A program made the translations under genes and the position numbers. DNA of 22,254 bases from MGBC131033 sp910585655 (GTDB lineage: Bacteria > Bacillota > Clostridia > Lachnospirales > Lachnospiraceae), in contig CATBCG010000045.1 of NCBI GenBank assembly GCA_949502025.1, positions 1 through 22,254 of the forward strand, in the 5' to 3' direction. The notes under the pieces were generated by a model, which searched no databases, had not been told where the DNA came from, and was given only the letters and a program-made list of their open reading frames with translations. Shown one piece after another: positions 1-7,207 of the stretch (position 1 is the first letter of the stretch; every line of letters starts with the position of its first letter).

Positions 1-114
1 AAAAATCTAAGGATTCGTGCGTGGGAGTGTCCGGCATGTGGAACGCAGCATGACAGAGATATCAATGCGGCCATCAATATCCGAAAGGAAGGAATGCGGC
101 TTGTAAAGGCATAA
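1..114 (+). CDS. tnpB: TnpB-type RNA-guided nuclease, C-terminal end only (partial)
   Basis: The frame is open from the window edge and encodes 37 residues before TAA. It contains a CPACG zinc-knuckle half and the sequence HDRDINAAINI, which matches the last RuvC block (D-R-D-x-N-A-A) of IS200/IS605-family TnpB (OrfB) proteins. In the family this block supplies a catalytic aspartate; TnpB is an RNA-guided endonuclease that favours retention of its insertion sequence. Everything upstream, including the other RuvC motifs and the first half of the zinc finger, lies outside the window, so activity cannot be judged. The family assignment is firm despite the short piece because both motifs sit at the expected distance from the stop codon and a typical IS right end follows. 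Confidence 0.88.
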   Translation, partial: KNLRIRAWECPACGTQHDRDINAAINIRKEGMRLVKA

Positions 115-248
115 CTGACATATAGAACCGTGGGACACACGGGGATAGCTCGCTTATGCTTCGTACAATAGTGCGATCGAACGAGAACCGACGGTTCGCT
201 CTTTTGCGAAAGGAAGCCCCCACCTCTATAGGCGGGGGAGGATGTCAC
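100..248 (+). ncRNA. Probable omega RNA (reRNA) at the tnpB 3' end
   Basis: In TnpB systems the guide RNA scaffold is made from the 3' end of tnpB and the IS right end, with the guide coming from host DNA just past the element. The stretch after the tnpB stop is non-coding. It holds a short hairpin (GAACC/GGTTC around 185-197) and then the terminal hairpin at 217-238. These positions fit an omega RNA scaffold. The 5' limit is not determinable from sequence alone and is given only roughly; the guide would be the ~16-20 nt following about 248. Confidence 0.5.
217..238 (+). repeat. IS right-end hairpin
   Basis: A nine-pair stem joins 217-225 to 230-238 with one A/C mismatch and a four-base loop (CTAT). 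The C5 run pairs with the G5 run. It is the typical subterminal foldback of an IS200/IS605 right end. Confidence 0.7.
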
Positions 249-344
249 TGCTTGATTTACAATATAACTTATACGTGTATCAGGCTACGTCGTATCGATT
301 GGATGAGATTTGCTGAGAGGCTAGGGTTTTACGTTGAATTTAAG

Positions 345-383
345 AAGCAGCAAAGACGGTTTTGCTTTTCGTCCTTGCTGCTT
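345..383 (-). terminator. Possible terminator for the minus-strand gene at 408-1325
   Basis: A 14-bp stem (345-358 with 370-383, one mismatch) surrounds an 11-nt T-rich loop and lies 25 nt past the stop of the minus-strand gene. The bases after the stem on the minus strand are only moderately T-rich (CTTAAATTC), so termination efficiency is uncertain. It could also block read-through coming from the insertion sequence. Confidence 0.45.
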
Positions 384-407
384 TAATGTCTTCCTCAGAT
401 ACCAATT

Positions 408-1325
408 CTATGAGTCCTGATAGTTTTTCATCCAATCCATTAAAACACTCTTATTCCCACATTCCGGGCAGGTATACGTACCATAATAATAAGGAAGCTT
501 CCAGCCTTCTTTGAGTTCTAATTTATGTAAGAGATTAGAAAACCAAAGATAGGTGTCCTCAAAGCTTTTTTCATCCCATTTTCCGATAACGGATTCGGCT
601 GGTACGATTTTTTCCTTGATGAGCGTTTCGTTATAAAAGCCGTCTTCCATATCTTCATCAAAATAATCGCATTCCGGGCAGATAATAGGGGTTTGCTCCC
701 AAGAGCCCATCACAAGCTGTAAAGCGGCTCCCGGATCGCCGAAAATAGCCAGCAGAGCAGTAGCAAGATATAAGCGATCGTCCTCATCTTCCTGCATAAT
801 TTGATCAAAGTTTTGCTTTAAGAAATCTTTGGACATATCCCGTAGCAGCTCCTTGCTAAGTTCGTAGCTGGTTTGGATCTCCGGTGGAAGAGACGGCTGT
901 CCGGAGAACGTCTCCTCGGTAGAAAGAATGATACCGGCGTTTAGGATAATATGAAATTGCCATTTAAAATCCTGCTCCCGTCTTACTTTCTCTAACAGCA
1001 GTACCAAATAAGGCATGGTCAGATAAGTAGCATTATAAAAAGAAAGTTGATGGGACAGATTTTCGCATAGATTATCAAAATTGATTTGATAATCGTCTTT
1101 TTCGTCAAAATCCAGCCTTCTTGTTTTTACCATTTCTGGTATCAGATGCTTTGGGCAAAATAAAAAGGCGACGTCTTCCCGGGTATCGCCGTAGGCTCCG
1201 TGATATAGTTCCCATAAAGGAGAAGAAAACGGGACAGGCTGTAAACGCTCACGGAGTGTTTGCAATTCGCTTAAAGTCTGTTCGATTGCTTTTTTCCACA
1301 TATCGGATTTTTCTAAATCTGTCAT
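408..1325 (-). CDS. Hypothetical protein with two CPEC motifs, HEAT-like/immunity-type family resemblance
   Basis: The protein has 305 residues and no signal peptide or membrane segment. The start is supported by GGAGGG at 1331-1336, five bases before the ATG. The N-terminal third has the pattern W-E-L-Y-H-G-A-Y-G-D with a later NLCENLSHQLSFYNAT. This resembles the 'HAYG ... NL.HQ..VY.AT' signature that I know from a family of HEAT-like proteins often seen beside polymorphic toxins as immunity proteins; that comparison is from memory and moderately secure. The middle is helical. The C-terminal third has CPECD and CPECG, about 80 residues apart, which could jointly bind a zinc ion. No toxin gene is visible next to it. 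It is transcribed alone, between an IS remnant and the divergent dtd operon. Confidence 0.6.
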   Translation of the reverse strand: MTDLEKSDMWKKAIEQTLSELQTLRERLQPVPFSSPLWELYHGAYGDTREDVAFLFCPKHLIPEMVKTRRLDFDEKDDYQINFDNLCENLSHQLSFYNATYLTMPYLVLLLEKVRREQDFKWQFHIILNAGIILSTEETFSGQPSLPPEIQTSYELSKELLRDMSKDFLKQNFDQIMQEDEDDRLYLATALLAIFGDPGAALQLVMGSWEQTPIICPECDYFDEDMEDGFYNETLIKEKIVPAESVIGKWDEKSFEDTYLWFSNLLHKLELKEGWKLPYYYGTYTCPECGNKSVLMDWMKNYQDS

Positions 1326-1367
1326 AGTATCCCTCCATTTTGAAGTATTTGTATGCTTTTAAATATT

Positions 1368-1390
1368 CAAGAACGCCTCCAGCGTTCTTG
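1368..1390. repeat. Perfect 9-bp inverted repeat in divergent intergenic region
   Basis: CAAGAACGC (1368-1376) is exactly complementary to GCGTTCTTG (1382-1390), with loop CTCCA. It sits 43 nt upstream of the minus-strand start codon, so it would form a hairpin in that gene's leader RNA. No T-run follows on either strand, so it is not a normal terminator. It could be an operator, a leader hairpin or one copy of a dispersed genomic repeat. Confidence 0.6.
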
Positions 1391-1474
1391 TGGCGGCGTG
1401 CAAGCCCATCTGAAGATAGTTTACTACAACTTTCGGAAAAAGGAAAGCTAAAATGTGAAAGAATGATGAACAAA

Positions 1475-1503
1475 TGGACAAATTCCGGAAAATATGTTAG
1501 CAT
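1475..1503 (+). promoter_or_regulatory. Probable sigma-A promoter for the dtd operon
   Basis: TGGACA (1475-1480) and TAGCAT (1498-1503) are separated by exactly 17 bp, with TGT directly before the -10 (extended -10). A start near 1510 would leave a leader of about 55 nt before dtd. It is the best match in the divergent region on this strand. Confidence 0.5.
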
Positions 1504-1565
1504 AGTAGATGTTGCTGTAAGGAGGACTGCGGCTTTTAGGGCTGCGGCGGAAAGGAACATAGAAC

Positions 1566-2009
1566 ATGAGATGTTTTATTCAACGGGTAAAGAAAGCTTG
1601 TGTAACGGTGGAAGGGAATACCATCGGGCAAATCGGAAAAGGGCTTTTGATTTTTTTTGGAGCAGGAATTGGGGATACGGAGGAACTGGCAAAAAAATAT
1701 GCGGAAAAAATCGTCAAGCTGCGGATCTTTGAGGATGAAAACGGGAAAACCAATCGTTCCCTAAAGGATGTAGGCGGAGAGTTGCTGGTAGTATCCCAGT
1801 TTACGTTGTATGCAGACTGTCGGAAAGGGAATCGACCAAATTTTTTAAACGCAGCGCCGCCGGAAGAGGCAGAACAGCTATATGAGTATTTTGTCAGCTG
1901 CTGTCGGGAGCTGGCGGGGCAGGTGGAAACCGGCTCTTTTGGAGCGCTGATGGAAGTGGAGCTGTGTAACGACGGTCCATTTACTATTTTATTGGACAGT
2001 AAGGAATAA
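1566..2009 (+). CDS. dtd: D-aminoacyl-tRNA deacylase
   Basis: This cytoplasmic enzyme removes D-amino acids (notably D-Tyr) and mischarged Gly from tRNA, recycling the tRNA. The 147 residues match the usual full length of about 145-150. The sequence carries SQFTLYADCRKG (SQFT at 77-80), the hallmark substrate-specificity strand, and NDGPFT (135-140) with the Gly-cisPro motif used for chiral proofreading in the dimer. The N-terminal IQRVKKACVTVEG is also typical. The ATG at 1566 begins the conserved M-R-x-x-I-Q-R-V start and has an AAAGGAA site upstream. It is first in a plus-strand series, 29 nt before the FKBP lipoprotein. Confidence 0.96.
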   Translation: MRCFIQRVKKACVTVEGNTIGQIGKGLLIFFGAGIGDTEELAKKYAEKIVKLRIFEDENGKTNRSLKDVGGELLVVSQFTLYADCRKGNRPNFLNAAPPEEAEQLYEYFVSCCRELAGQVETGSFGALMEVELCNDGPFTILLDSKE

Positions 2010-2038
2010 TCTTAAAAAAGAGAAAGGAAGATGGAGAA

Positions 2039-3145
2039 ATGATATCAAATAAAACAAAGGTGGCAGCAGTGGCGCTTACGTTGCTGCTGTCTGGCGGCAG
2101 TTTGCTGTTATCCGGCTGCAGCGGTAAGGAACCGGATAGTCAGAAAGACAATCCTGTATCCCAGGAGGAAACAGATCGTTTTTCCTATGTGACATTGGGA
2201 CAGTACAAGGGCTTAGAGTATACAAAGGCAGATACCGAGATCAGTGAGGAAGAATTAAAGGACGCGATTGACCGCTATATAGAAGCGAATGCCAAAAAAG
2301 AGGTGACAGATCGGGCGGTAGAAAACGGAGATACGATTAATCTGGATTTTATAGGCTATCAGGAAGGGGAAGCATTTGAGGGAGGAACCTCGGAGGGCTA
2401 CGAGCTTGTGATTGGTTCTGGTTCCATGATTCCTGGCTTTGAAGAAGGTATTGTCGGTATGATGCCAGGAGAAACCAAGTCGATTGACGCGACGTTTCCG
2501 GAAGCATATCGGGAGGAGGGAATGCCGGGTTCGGAGTTAAACGGGAAGCAGGTGGTGTTTGATATTACAGTTAATTATATCATAGAGCCGTTGGAGTTAA
2601 CGTATAACCAGAAGTTTATTGAAGAATATACAGAATTTGATACCAGAGAGGAGTTTGAGGCGGATCTAAAGAGCAGTTTGCAGGCAGAAAAGGAGGAAGA
2701 AGCAGAGGAAAGCCGGATGGATGAGCTGTTTGACAAGCTGGTGGAGAATACTGAAATCCATGAGCTGCCGGAGGAGGAACTGAAAAAATATCATGATAAC
2801 CTGATCAAAAGTTATCAGTCGATGGCGGACAGTGTTGAGATGGAGTTGGCAGACTTCTTGGAGTTATACTATGGAGTGACGGAGGAGGACTTAGAGTCTT
2901 ATGCCAATGAGTATGCAGAACTGATGACAACGCAGGCAGTGATTTTCCAGTCGATTGCCGAAGCAGAGAATATTACTGTCTCGGAGGAGGAATACCAGAA
3001 CGGAATGGACAGCTACTATGAAATGATGGGAAACACCTATGAAAGCCGCGAAGCTTTTGAAGCAGAGATGGCAGAACTGCTGAGAGAGGCGCTTCTGTAT
3101 GAAAAGGTGGAGCAGTTTCTTGTAGAACATGCCGTTGCCGTATAG
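2039..3145 (+). CDS. Trigger-factor-like FKBP-type peptidyl-prolyl isomerase lipoprotein
   Basis: The 368-residue protein starts with a lipoprotein signal: a short Lys-containing n-region, a hydrophobic core and a lipobox L-S-G-C with the lipidated Cys at residue 27. Export and anchoring to the outer face of the membrane follow from that. Residues ~85-175 form an FKBP-type domain (NGDTINLDFIGY, then G-S-G-S-M-I-P-G-F-E-E-G-I-V-G-M, then a G-E-T-K-S-I-D strand), the arrangement seen in the PPIase domain of trigger factor. Residues ~190-345 are acidic and helical, like the substrate-cradling C domain of trigger factor. It probably helps fold exported proteins. It has no ribosome-binding N domain, in contrast to cytoplasmic trigger factor. 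An AGAAAGGAAG site precedes the ATG. Confidence 0.87.
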   Translation: MISNKTKVAAVALTLLLSGGSLLLSGCSGKEPDSQKDNPVSQEETDRFSYVTLGQYKGLEYTKADTEISEEELKDAIDRYIEANAKKEVTDRAVENGDTINLDFIGYQEGEAFEGGTSEGYELVIGSGSMIPGFEEGIVGMMPGETKSIDATFPEAYREEGMPGSELNGKQVVFDITVNYIIEPLELTYNQKFIEEYTEFDTREEFEADLKSSLQAEKEEEAEESRMDELFDKLVENTEIHELPEEELKKYHDNLIKSYQSMADSVEMELADFLELYYGVTEEDLESYANEYAELMTTQAVIFQSIAEAENITVSEEEYQNGMDSYYEMMGNTYESREAFEAEMAELLREALLYEKVEQFLVEHAVAV

Positions 3146-3226
3146 GAAGAGCAGGTAAATTTGTGGCATAGTCGGCTGCTTTGGGGTATATGGTTATAAG
3201 AAAGGGAACGGGAGGAAACAAAGGCA

Positions 3227-4096
3227 ATGAATCTGGTGAAGGAAATTTTAAGAGGCGTGATGATTGGAGTGGCAAATATCATTCCTGGCGTCAGTGGCGG
3301 GACGATGGCGGTGTCAATGGGTATCTATGACAAAATGATTTATGCAGTCAATCATCTGCGGACGGAATTTAAAAAAAGTATTCTTACATTACTGCCGTAT
3401 CTGGTAGGAATGGTTTTGGGAATCGCTGTACTTTCCTTTGTAATCGGATTTTTATTTCAGGAATATCCTTACCAGACGAGTATGGGATTTATCGGTCTGA
3501 TTCTGGGCGGAGTTCCGGCTATTATGAGCGGAATGAAAGGAGAACGGCGCGGCGCGGCGCACTATCTGATTTTGCTGGTATTTTTTGCCGGGATTATTTT
3601 GCTGGAAGTATTCGGAGGTGGCGAGGAGCAGGCGAGAGTGTTAGAGCCAGGAGTAGGAATGGCAATCAAGCTATTTTTGATTGGGATTTTAGCTAGCGCG
3701 ACTATGGTAATTCCTGGCGTCAGCGGTTCGATGATTCTGATGTTGTTAGGCGTCTATACACCGATTTTAGAGCAGATTCAGGCGTTTATCAAGGCAGGAA
3801 TGGCGGTTGATATCCAAGCGCTTCTTTCCGGGACGGCGATTCTGGCGCCTTTTGGAATCGGCGTGGCAGTAGGGATTGTGCTGATTGCCAAGCTGATCGG
3901 CTATTTGTTGGAGCATTTCCGTTCGTATACGTATATGGGAATCCTTGGTCTGGTATTTGCTTCCCCGGTAGTGGTATTTTTGCAGATGGAAGCTTTGCCG
4001 GGCGGGATTTTGGCTGGCATTATCGGTGTTCTTTGTCTGATGTTAGGAATATTGGTAGCGAATCGGATGTCCGATCGGGGTGAGAAGGAAGCGTAG
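3227..4096 (+). CDS. popT: DUF368 polyprenyl-phosphate (C55-P) transporter
   Basis: The protein is a 289-residue polytopic membrane protein with about eight hydrophobic segments. It has the two pseudo-repeated DUF368 signatures: ANIIPGVSGGT near residues 16-26 and VIPGVSGSM in the second half, consistent with an inverted-repeat transporter fold. DUF368 proteins have been shown in other bacteria to return undecaprenyl phosphate from the outer to the inner leaflet of the membrane, which recycles the lipid carrier for peptidoglycan and teichoic acid synthesis; the name PopT is used for this family. Substrate here is inferred from family. GGGAGG lies about ten bases before the ATG. It lies between the foldase lipoprotein and larE in one transcription direction, without obvious functional tie to either. 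Confidence 0.87.
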   Translation: MNLVKEILRGVMIGVANIIPGVSGGTMAVSMGIYDKMIYAVNHLRTEFKKSILTLLPYLVGMVLGIAVLSFVIGFLFQEYPYQTSMGFIGLILGGVPAIMSGMKGERRGAAHYLILLVFFAGIILLEVFGGGEEQARVLEPGVGMAIKLFLIGILASATMVIPGVSGSMILMLLGVYTPILEQIQAFIKAGMAVDIQALLSGTAILAPFGIGVAVGIVLIAKLIGYLLEHFRSYTYMGILGLVFASPVVVFLQMEALPGGILAGIIGVLCLMLGILVANRMSDRGEKEA

Positions 4097-4138
4097 GTGA
4101 CGGAAGAGCTATAAGGAGCCAGAAGGAGGCAAAAACAA

Positions 4139-4888
4139 ATGAATCTGGAACGTTTTTTTCAGGAACATACAAAAGTAGCGTTGGGGTTTTCCGGGGGAGT
4201 GGATTCGGCTTATTTGTTGTATGCAGGAATCCACTATGGAGCGGATGTCCGGGCTTATTATGTCAAGACGGCTTTTCAGCCTCAGTTTGAGTTAGAGGAT
4301 GCCAGGCGTTTGGCAAAGGAGCTTGGAGCAGATTTGCGCCTGTTGGAATTAGAGGTGCTGCAGTCCGAGACGATAGCGGCGAATCCTGCGGATCGCTGCT
4401 ATCATTGTAAAAACCAGATTTTTGGAAGGATTTGTGAGGAAGCAAGGAAAGACGGCTATCCGCTGATATTAGACGGAACAAATGCTTCCGATCAGGTAGC
4501 GGATCGTCCTGGGATGCGTGCCTTGGCAGAGCTGCAGGTACGTTCTCCGTTGCGGGAGTGTGGGCTGACAAAACAGGAAATCCGCCGTCTTTCTAAAGAA
4601 GCCGGATTGTTTACCTGGGACAAGCCCGCTTATGCCTGTCTGGCTACGCGAGTGCCTACGGGAATGAACCTTGAAGCCGGGCTGCTAAATCAGGTAGAGC
4701 AGGCAGAAACTGCTTTAACGAAGCTGGGTTTTTCTGATTTCCGGGTACGGGTAACAAGGGAAAAAGCTGCCAGAATACAGGTACCGGAGGGGCAGCTTGC
4801 CCGATTGATAGAAGAACGGCAGAGGGTACTAGAGGCGATGGAGCCGTGGTTTGAGACAGTTTTATTGGACATTAAAAATTGCAGATAA
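4139..4888 (+). CDS. larE: LarE, ATP-dependent sulfur transferase for nickel-pincer cofactor
   Basis: LarE adenylates the carboxylate groups of the LarB product and converts them to thiocarboxylates, either sacrificing its own cysteine sulfur or using an iron-sulfur cluster. The 249-residue protein has the PP-loop SGGVDSAY (residues 18-25), the RCYHCK pair (C87, C90) and YACLATRVP (C167). C167 falls where I expect the sacrificial cysteine described for the Lactobacillus plantarum enzyme. The three cysteines together resemble the set proposed in cluster-bearing LarE proteins, so a catalytic [4Fe-4S] version is possible; that choice is inference. AAGGAGGC precedes the ATG. larB follows after 35 nt with its own strong ribosome site. 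Confidence 0.94.
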   Translation: MNLERFFQEHTKVALGFSGGVDSAYLLYAGIHYGADVRAYYVKTAFQPQFELEDARRLAKELGADLRLLELEVLQSETIAANPADRCYHCKNQIFGRICEEARKDGYPLILDGTNASDQVADRPGMRALAELQVRSPLRECGLTKQEIRRLSKEAGLFTWDKPAYACLATRVPTGMNLEAGLLNQVEQAETALTKLGFSDFRVRVTREKAARIQVPEGQLARLIEERQRVLEAMEPWFETVLLDIKNCR

Positions 4889-4923
4889 CAGGGCAGTGGA
4901 TAAGGAGATGAAGGAGGTACGAT

Positions 4924-5679
4924 ATGACGCAAAGGGATGTAAGGGAACTGTTAGAGCTGGTAGCGGATGGGATGATGAGCATAGAAGAGGCGGAATTGAA
5001 ATTAAAGATGGCTCCGTATGAGGATCTGGAATTTGCCAAAATCGATCATCACCGAGGGCTGCGCCAGGGGGCGGCGGAGGTCATTTACGGAGCTGGTAAA
5101 ACGCCGGAACAAATACAAAAAATTGCCTCTGCCATGCGTAGACAGGGAGAAGCTGCCGTGCTGATTACCCGTATGGGAAAGGAAGCGGCAGAGGTAGTCG
5201 GGGCAGAGCTTCCGCTGCGGTATGATGCGTTAAGTCGTATTGGAATCGTAGGGGAAATACCTGCTCCGGACGGTGCCGGGCAGATTGTGGTGGCAACAGG
5301 TGGGACAAGCGATATGCCGGTGGCGGAGGAAGCGGCGCTGACTGCGGAATTTTTGGGTAACAAAGTAGTACGGCTCTATGATGTGGGAGTAGCCGGTCTG
5401 CATCGTCTTCTTTCTCACCGGGAGGAAATCATGGAAGCCAGCGTTATCATTGCGATCGCCGGAATGGAGGGCGCCCTGGCAAGTGTAATCGCCGGTCTGG
5501 CAGACTGCCCGGTGATCGCCGTACCGACCAGCGTCGGCTATGGAGCCGCCTTTCATGGGCTTTCTGCATTGCTTTCTATGCTCAACTCCTGTGCCAGCGG
5601 CGTAAGCGTAGTCAATATCGACAATGGATTCGGAGCCGCTTATCAGGCAAGTATGATCAATCATATCGCGGTAAAATAA
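4924..5679 (+). CDS. larB: LarB, nicotinic acid adenine dinucleotide carboxylase/hydrolase
   Basis: LarB carries out the first committed step of the nickel-pincer nucleotide pathway: it carboxylates the pyridinium ring of NaAD and cleaves the phosphoanhydride, giving the dicarboxylated mononucleotide used by LarE. The 251 residues match the family. The C-terminal half (about 105-251) is PurE-like, with VVATGGTSDMPVAEEA, YDVGVAGLHRLL, IAGMEGALASV and PTSVGYGAAFHGLSALLSMLNSC. Cys223 falls where Cys221 of the L. plantarum protein forms a covalent adduct with the substrate ring. AAGGAGGT five bases before the ATG fixes the start. The intergenic spacings suggest translation from the same message as larE and larC. 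Confidence 0.95.
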   Translation: MTQRDVRELLELVADGMMSIEEAELKLKMAPYEDLEFAKIDHHRGLRQGAAEVIYGAGKTPEQIQKIASAMRRQGEAAVLITRMGKEAAEVVGAELPLRYDALSRIGIVGEIPAPDGAGQIVVATGGTSDMPVAEEAALTAEFLGNKVVRLYDVGVAGLHRLLSHREEIMEASVIIAIAGMEGALASVIAGLADCPVIAVPTSVGYGAAFHGLSALLSMLNSCASGVSVVNIDNGFGAAYQASMINHIAVK

Positions 5680-5717
5680 AAGAGGCTTGAAACAAAAAGG
5701 TAGGAGGAATGATCAGG

Positions 5718-7085
5718 ATGAAAACGCTATATTTGGACTGTGGAATGGGAGCTGCCGGGGATATGCTGATGGCAGCTTTATTAGAACTTTGTACAGAGCA
5801 GGAAAAAGAGAAGTTTTTGGAGACAATGAACCATCGGTTGGGATTGCCCGGTGTAACAGTAGAGGCGGAACCGGCTGTTAAATGTGGAATTACCGGGACG
5901 CATATGACTGTAAAGGTACATGGAGAAGAAGAGGGAAGCCATGATCATGGTCATACCGATCATCACAGTCATACTCATGATCACGATGATGTTCATAGCC
6001 ATGATGACAGCCATAGTCATGAACATACTCATAATCATGATACTAGCCACGGTCATGAGCATACTCATAGTCATGATGACAGTCACGGTCATGAACATGC
6101 TCACAGTCATGATGAGAGTCATGGTCATGAACATACTCACAGTCATAGTCACAGTCGTCTGCATGATATTGAGCATATCATCAGCCATATGGAGGTCTCC
6201 GAGCAGGTAAAGGCGGATGTATTGGCAGTCTATAAGCTGATTGCAGAGGCAGAGAGCCATGCGCATGGCGTTCCGGTGGAGGAAATTCATTTTCATGAGG
6301 TAGGGACGATGGATGCGGTAGCGGATGTAACGGGAGTCTGTCTGCTGATGGAGCAGTTGGAAATTGGTCAGGTGATCGCATCGCCGGTACATGTAGGGAG
6401 TGGTCAGGTGCGTTGCGCCCATGGAATTTTGCCGGTTCCGGCTCCGGCAACGGCGTATATGTTACAGGATGTACCGATTTACGGCGGCAGCATTCAGGGC
6501 GAGTTATGTACTCCGACCGGCGCGGCGTTGCTAAAGCATTTTGTCAGCCGTTTTGGGGCAATGCCGGTGATGAAAGTAGCGGCGATTGGTTATGGCTGCG
6601 GTAAAAAGGATTTTGAAGCTGCCAACTGTGTTCGAGCCAGCCTGGGCGAGACGTTAGAGGGGGCAGATGAAGTAGTAGAGCTGTGTTGCAATCTGGATGA
6701 TATGACGCCGGAAGCGTTAGGCTTTGCCCAGGAGGAGCTGCTGGCGGCGGGAGCGTTGGACGTATATACCACCGCGATTGGTATGAAAAAGTGCCGTCCT
6801 GGTGTGATGTTAACTTGTATGTGCCGCAGGGAACAGGCAGATCAGATGAAGGAACTGCTGTTCCGACATACGACAACGCTTGGTATCCGCGAATATGTAT
6901 GCAGCCGGACGACATTACAGCGTACGATAAAGGAATTGGATACGGAATTCGGTACGCTGCACCGGAAGGAAGTATCCGGCTGGGGTGTGCAGAGAGGAAA
7001 ACTGGAATATGAAGAACTGGCAGAAATTGCCAGAGAAAAAGGGATGTCGTTAGAAGAGGTACGGCAGCGGATAGAGAGCCGTTAG
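5718..7085 (+). CDS. larC: LarC, nickel insertion protein (cyclometallase), single unbroken frame
   Basis: LarC inserts nickel into the thiocarboxylated pyridinium nucleotide in a CTP-dependent reaction, forming Ni-C and Ni-S bonds. I place the start at 5718, ten bases after AGGAGG (5702-5707); the ATG at 5709 is only one base from it. The N-terminal part begins LYLDCGMGAAGDMLMAAL, and a His-rich insert occupies residues 74-146. The family core follows, including FHEVGTMDAVADVTG, SGQVRCAHGILPVPAPAT, GELCTPTGAALL, and C-terminal CNLDDMTPE and GMKKCRPG. In some lactobacilli larC is split into larC1 and larC2 and joined by programmed frameshifting; here all 455 codons are one frame. No larA follows. 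Confidence in the call is high. Confidence 0.95.
   Translation: MKTLYLDCGMGAAGDMLMAALLELCTEQEKEKFLETMNHRLGLPGVTVEAEPAVKCGITGTHMTVKVHGEEEGSHDHGHTDHHSHTHDHDDVHSHDDSHSHEHTHNHDTSHGHEHTHSHDDSHGHEHAHSHDESHGHEHTHSHSHSRLHDIEHIISHMEVSEQVKADVLAVYKLIAEAESHAHGVPVEEIHFHEVGTMDAVADVTGVCLLMEQLEIGQVIASPVHVGSGQVRCAHGILPVPAPATAYMLQDVPIYGGSIQGELCTPTGAALLKHFVSRFGAMPVMKVAAIGYGCGKKDFEAANCVRASLGETLEGADEVVELCCNLDDMTPEALGFAQEELLAAGALDVYTTAIGMKKCRPGVMLTCMCRREQADQMKELLFRHTTTLGIREYVCSRTTLQRTIKELDTEFGTLHRKEVSGWGVQRGKLEYEELAEIAREKGMSLEEVRQRIESR
5937..6155 (+). repeat. His-rich 36-bp tandem repeat region inside larC
   Basis: Residues 74-146 contain 31 histidines in 73 positions, alternating with Ser, Asp, Glu, Gly and Thr. 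The right half is built of a 12-residue (36-bp) unit of the form S-H-G-H-E-H-T-H-S-H-D-D, present in about four imperfect copies. The likely role is nickel binding or storage close to the site of metal insertion. Because the repeats are near-identical at DNA level, the copy number probably varies between strains. Confidence 0.9.
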
Positions 7086-7103
7086 AAAAGAGAAAAATAG
7101 ATA

Positions 7104-7132
7104 GTGACTTTTTATGGGGATTCAGGTATAAT
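7104..7132 (+). promoter_or_regulatory. Promoter for the DUF362 gene
   Basis: GTGACT (7104-7109) and a perfect TATAAT (7127-7132) lie 17 bp apart. Transcription from about 7139 would give a leader of roughly 70 nt. This separates the DUF362 gene from the larC message. Confidence 0.65.
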
Positions 7133-7207
7133 TTTACTGATAGGTAAGTATGGAAAAAAGTCCGGTTTTAACGGGCTTATAACAGGATGTCAAGGGAGGT
7201 AATCAAA

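Larger units (their letters stand above)
1..248 (+). mobile_element. IS200/IS605-family insertion sequence, right portion (partial)
   Basis: The tnpB 3' end is followed by about 130 nt of non-coding, structured DNA that ends with a strong hairpin (217-238) and the stretch GATGTCAC. Subterminal imperfect palindromes of this sort are the right-end signals of IS605-type elements, recognised by the Y1 transposase TnpA. The left end, and tnpA if present, are outside the window. The exact right boundary near 245-248 is inferred from the hairpin position; it could differ by several bases. Confidence 0.65.

Noticed and set aside
156..386. 76-codon plus-strand frame after tnpB
   Set aside because: It runs through the IS right-end hairpin and the 345-383 stem, has no ribosome site and shows no protein-like composition.
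1340..1732. 130-codon plus-strand frame overlapping the dtd start
   Set aside because: It passes through the hairpin at 1368-1390 and the dtd promoter, then reads dtd in another frame; dtd is certain.
5937..6155. Possible CRISPR-like repeat array
   Set aside because: The repeats are contiguous 36-bp in-frame units with no spacers and encode protein.
5781..6422. Long frames on both strands through the His repeats of larC
   Set aside because: They arise from the repeated CAT/GAT codons, giving Met/Thr/Ile-rich nonsense; they are shadows of larC.
7147..7185. Short hairpin in the DUF362 leader as a riboswitch
   Set aside because: Only a seven-pair stem (with G-T) is visible, with no conserved riboswitch core and no T-run after it.
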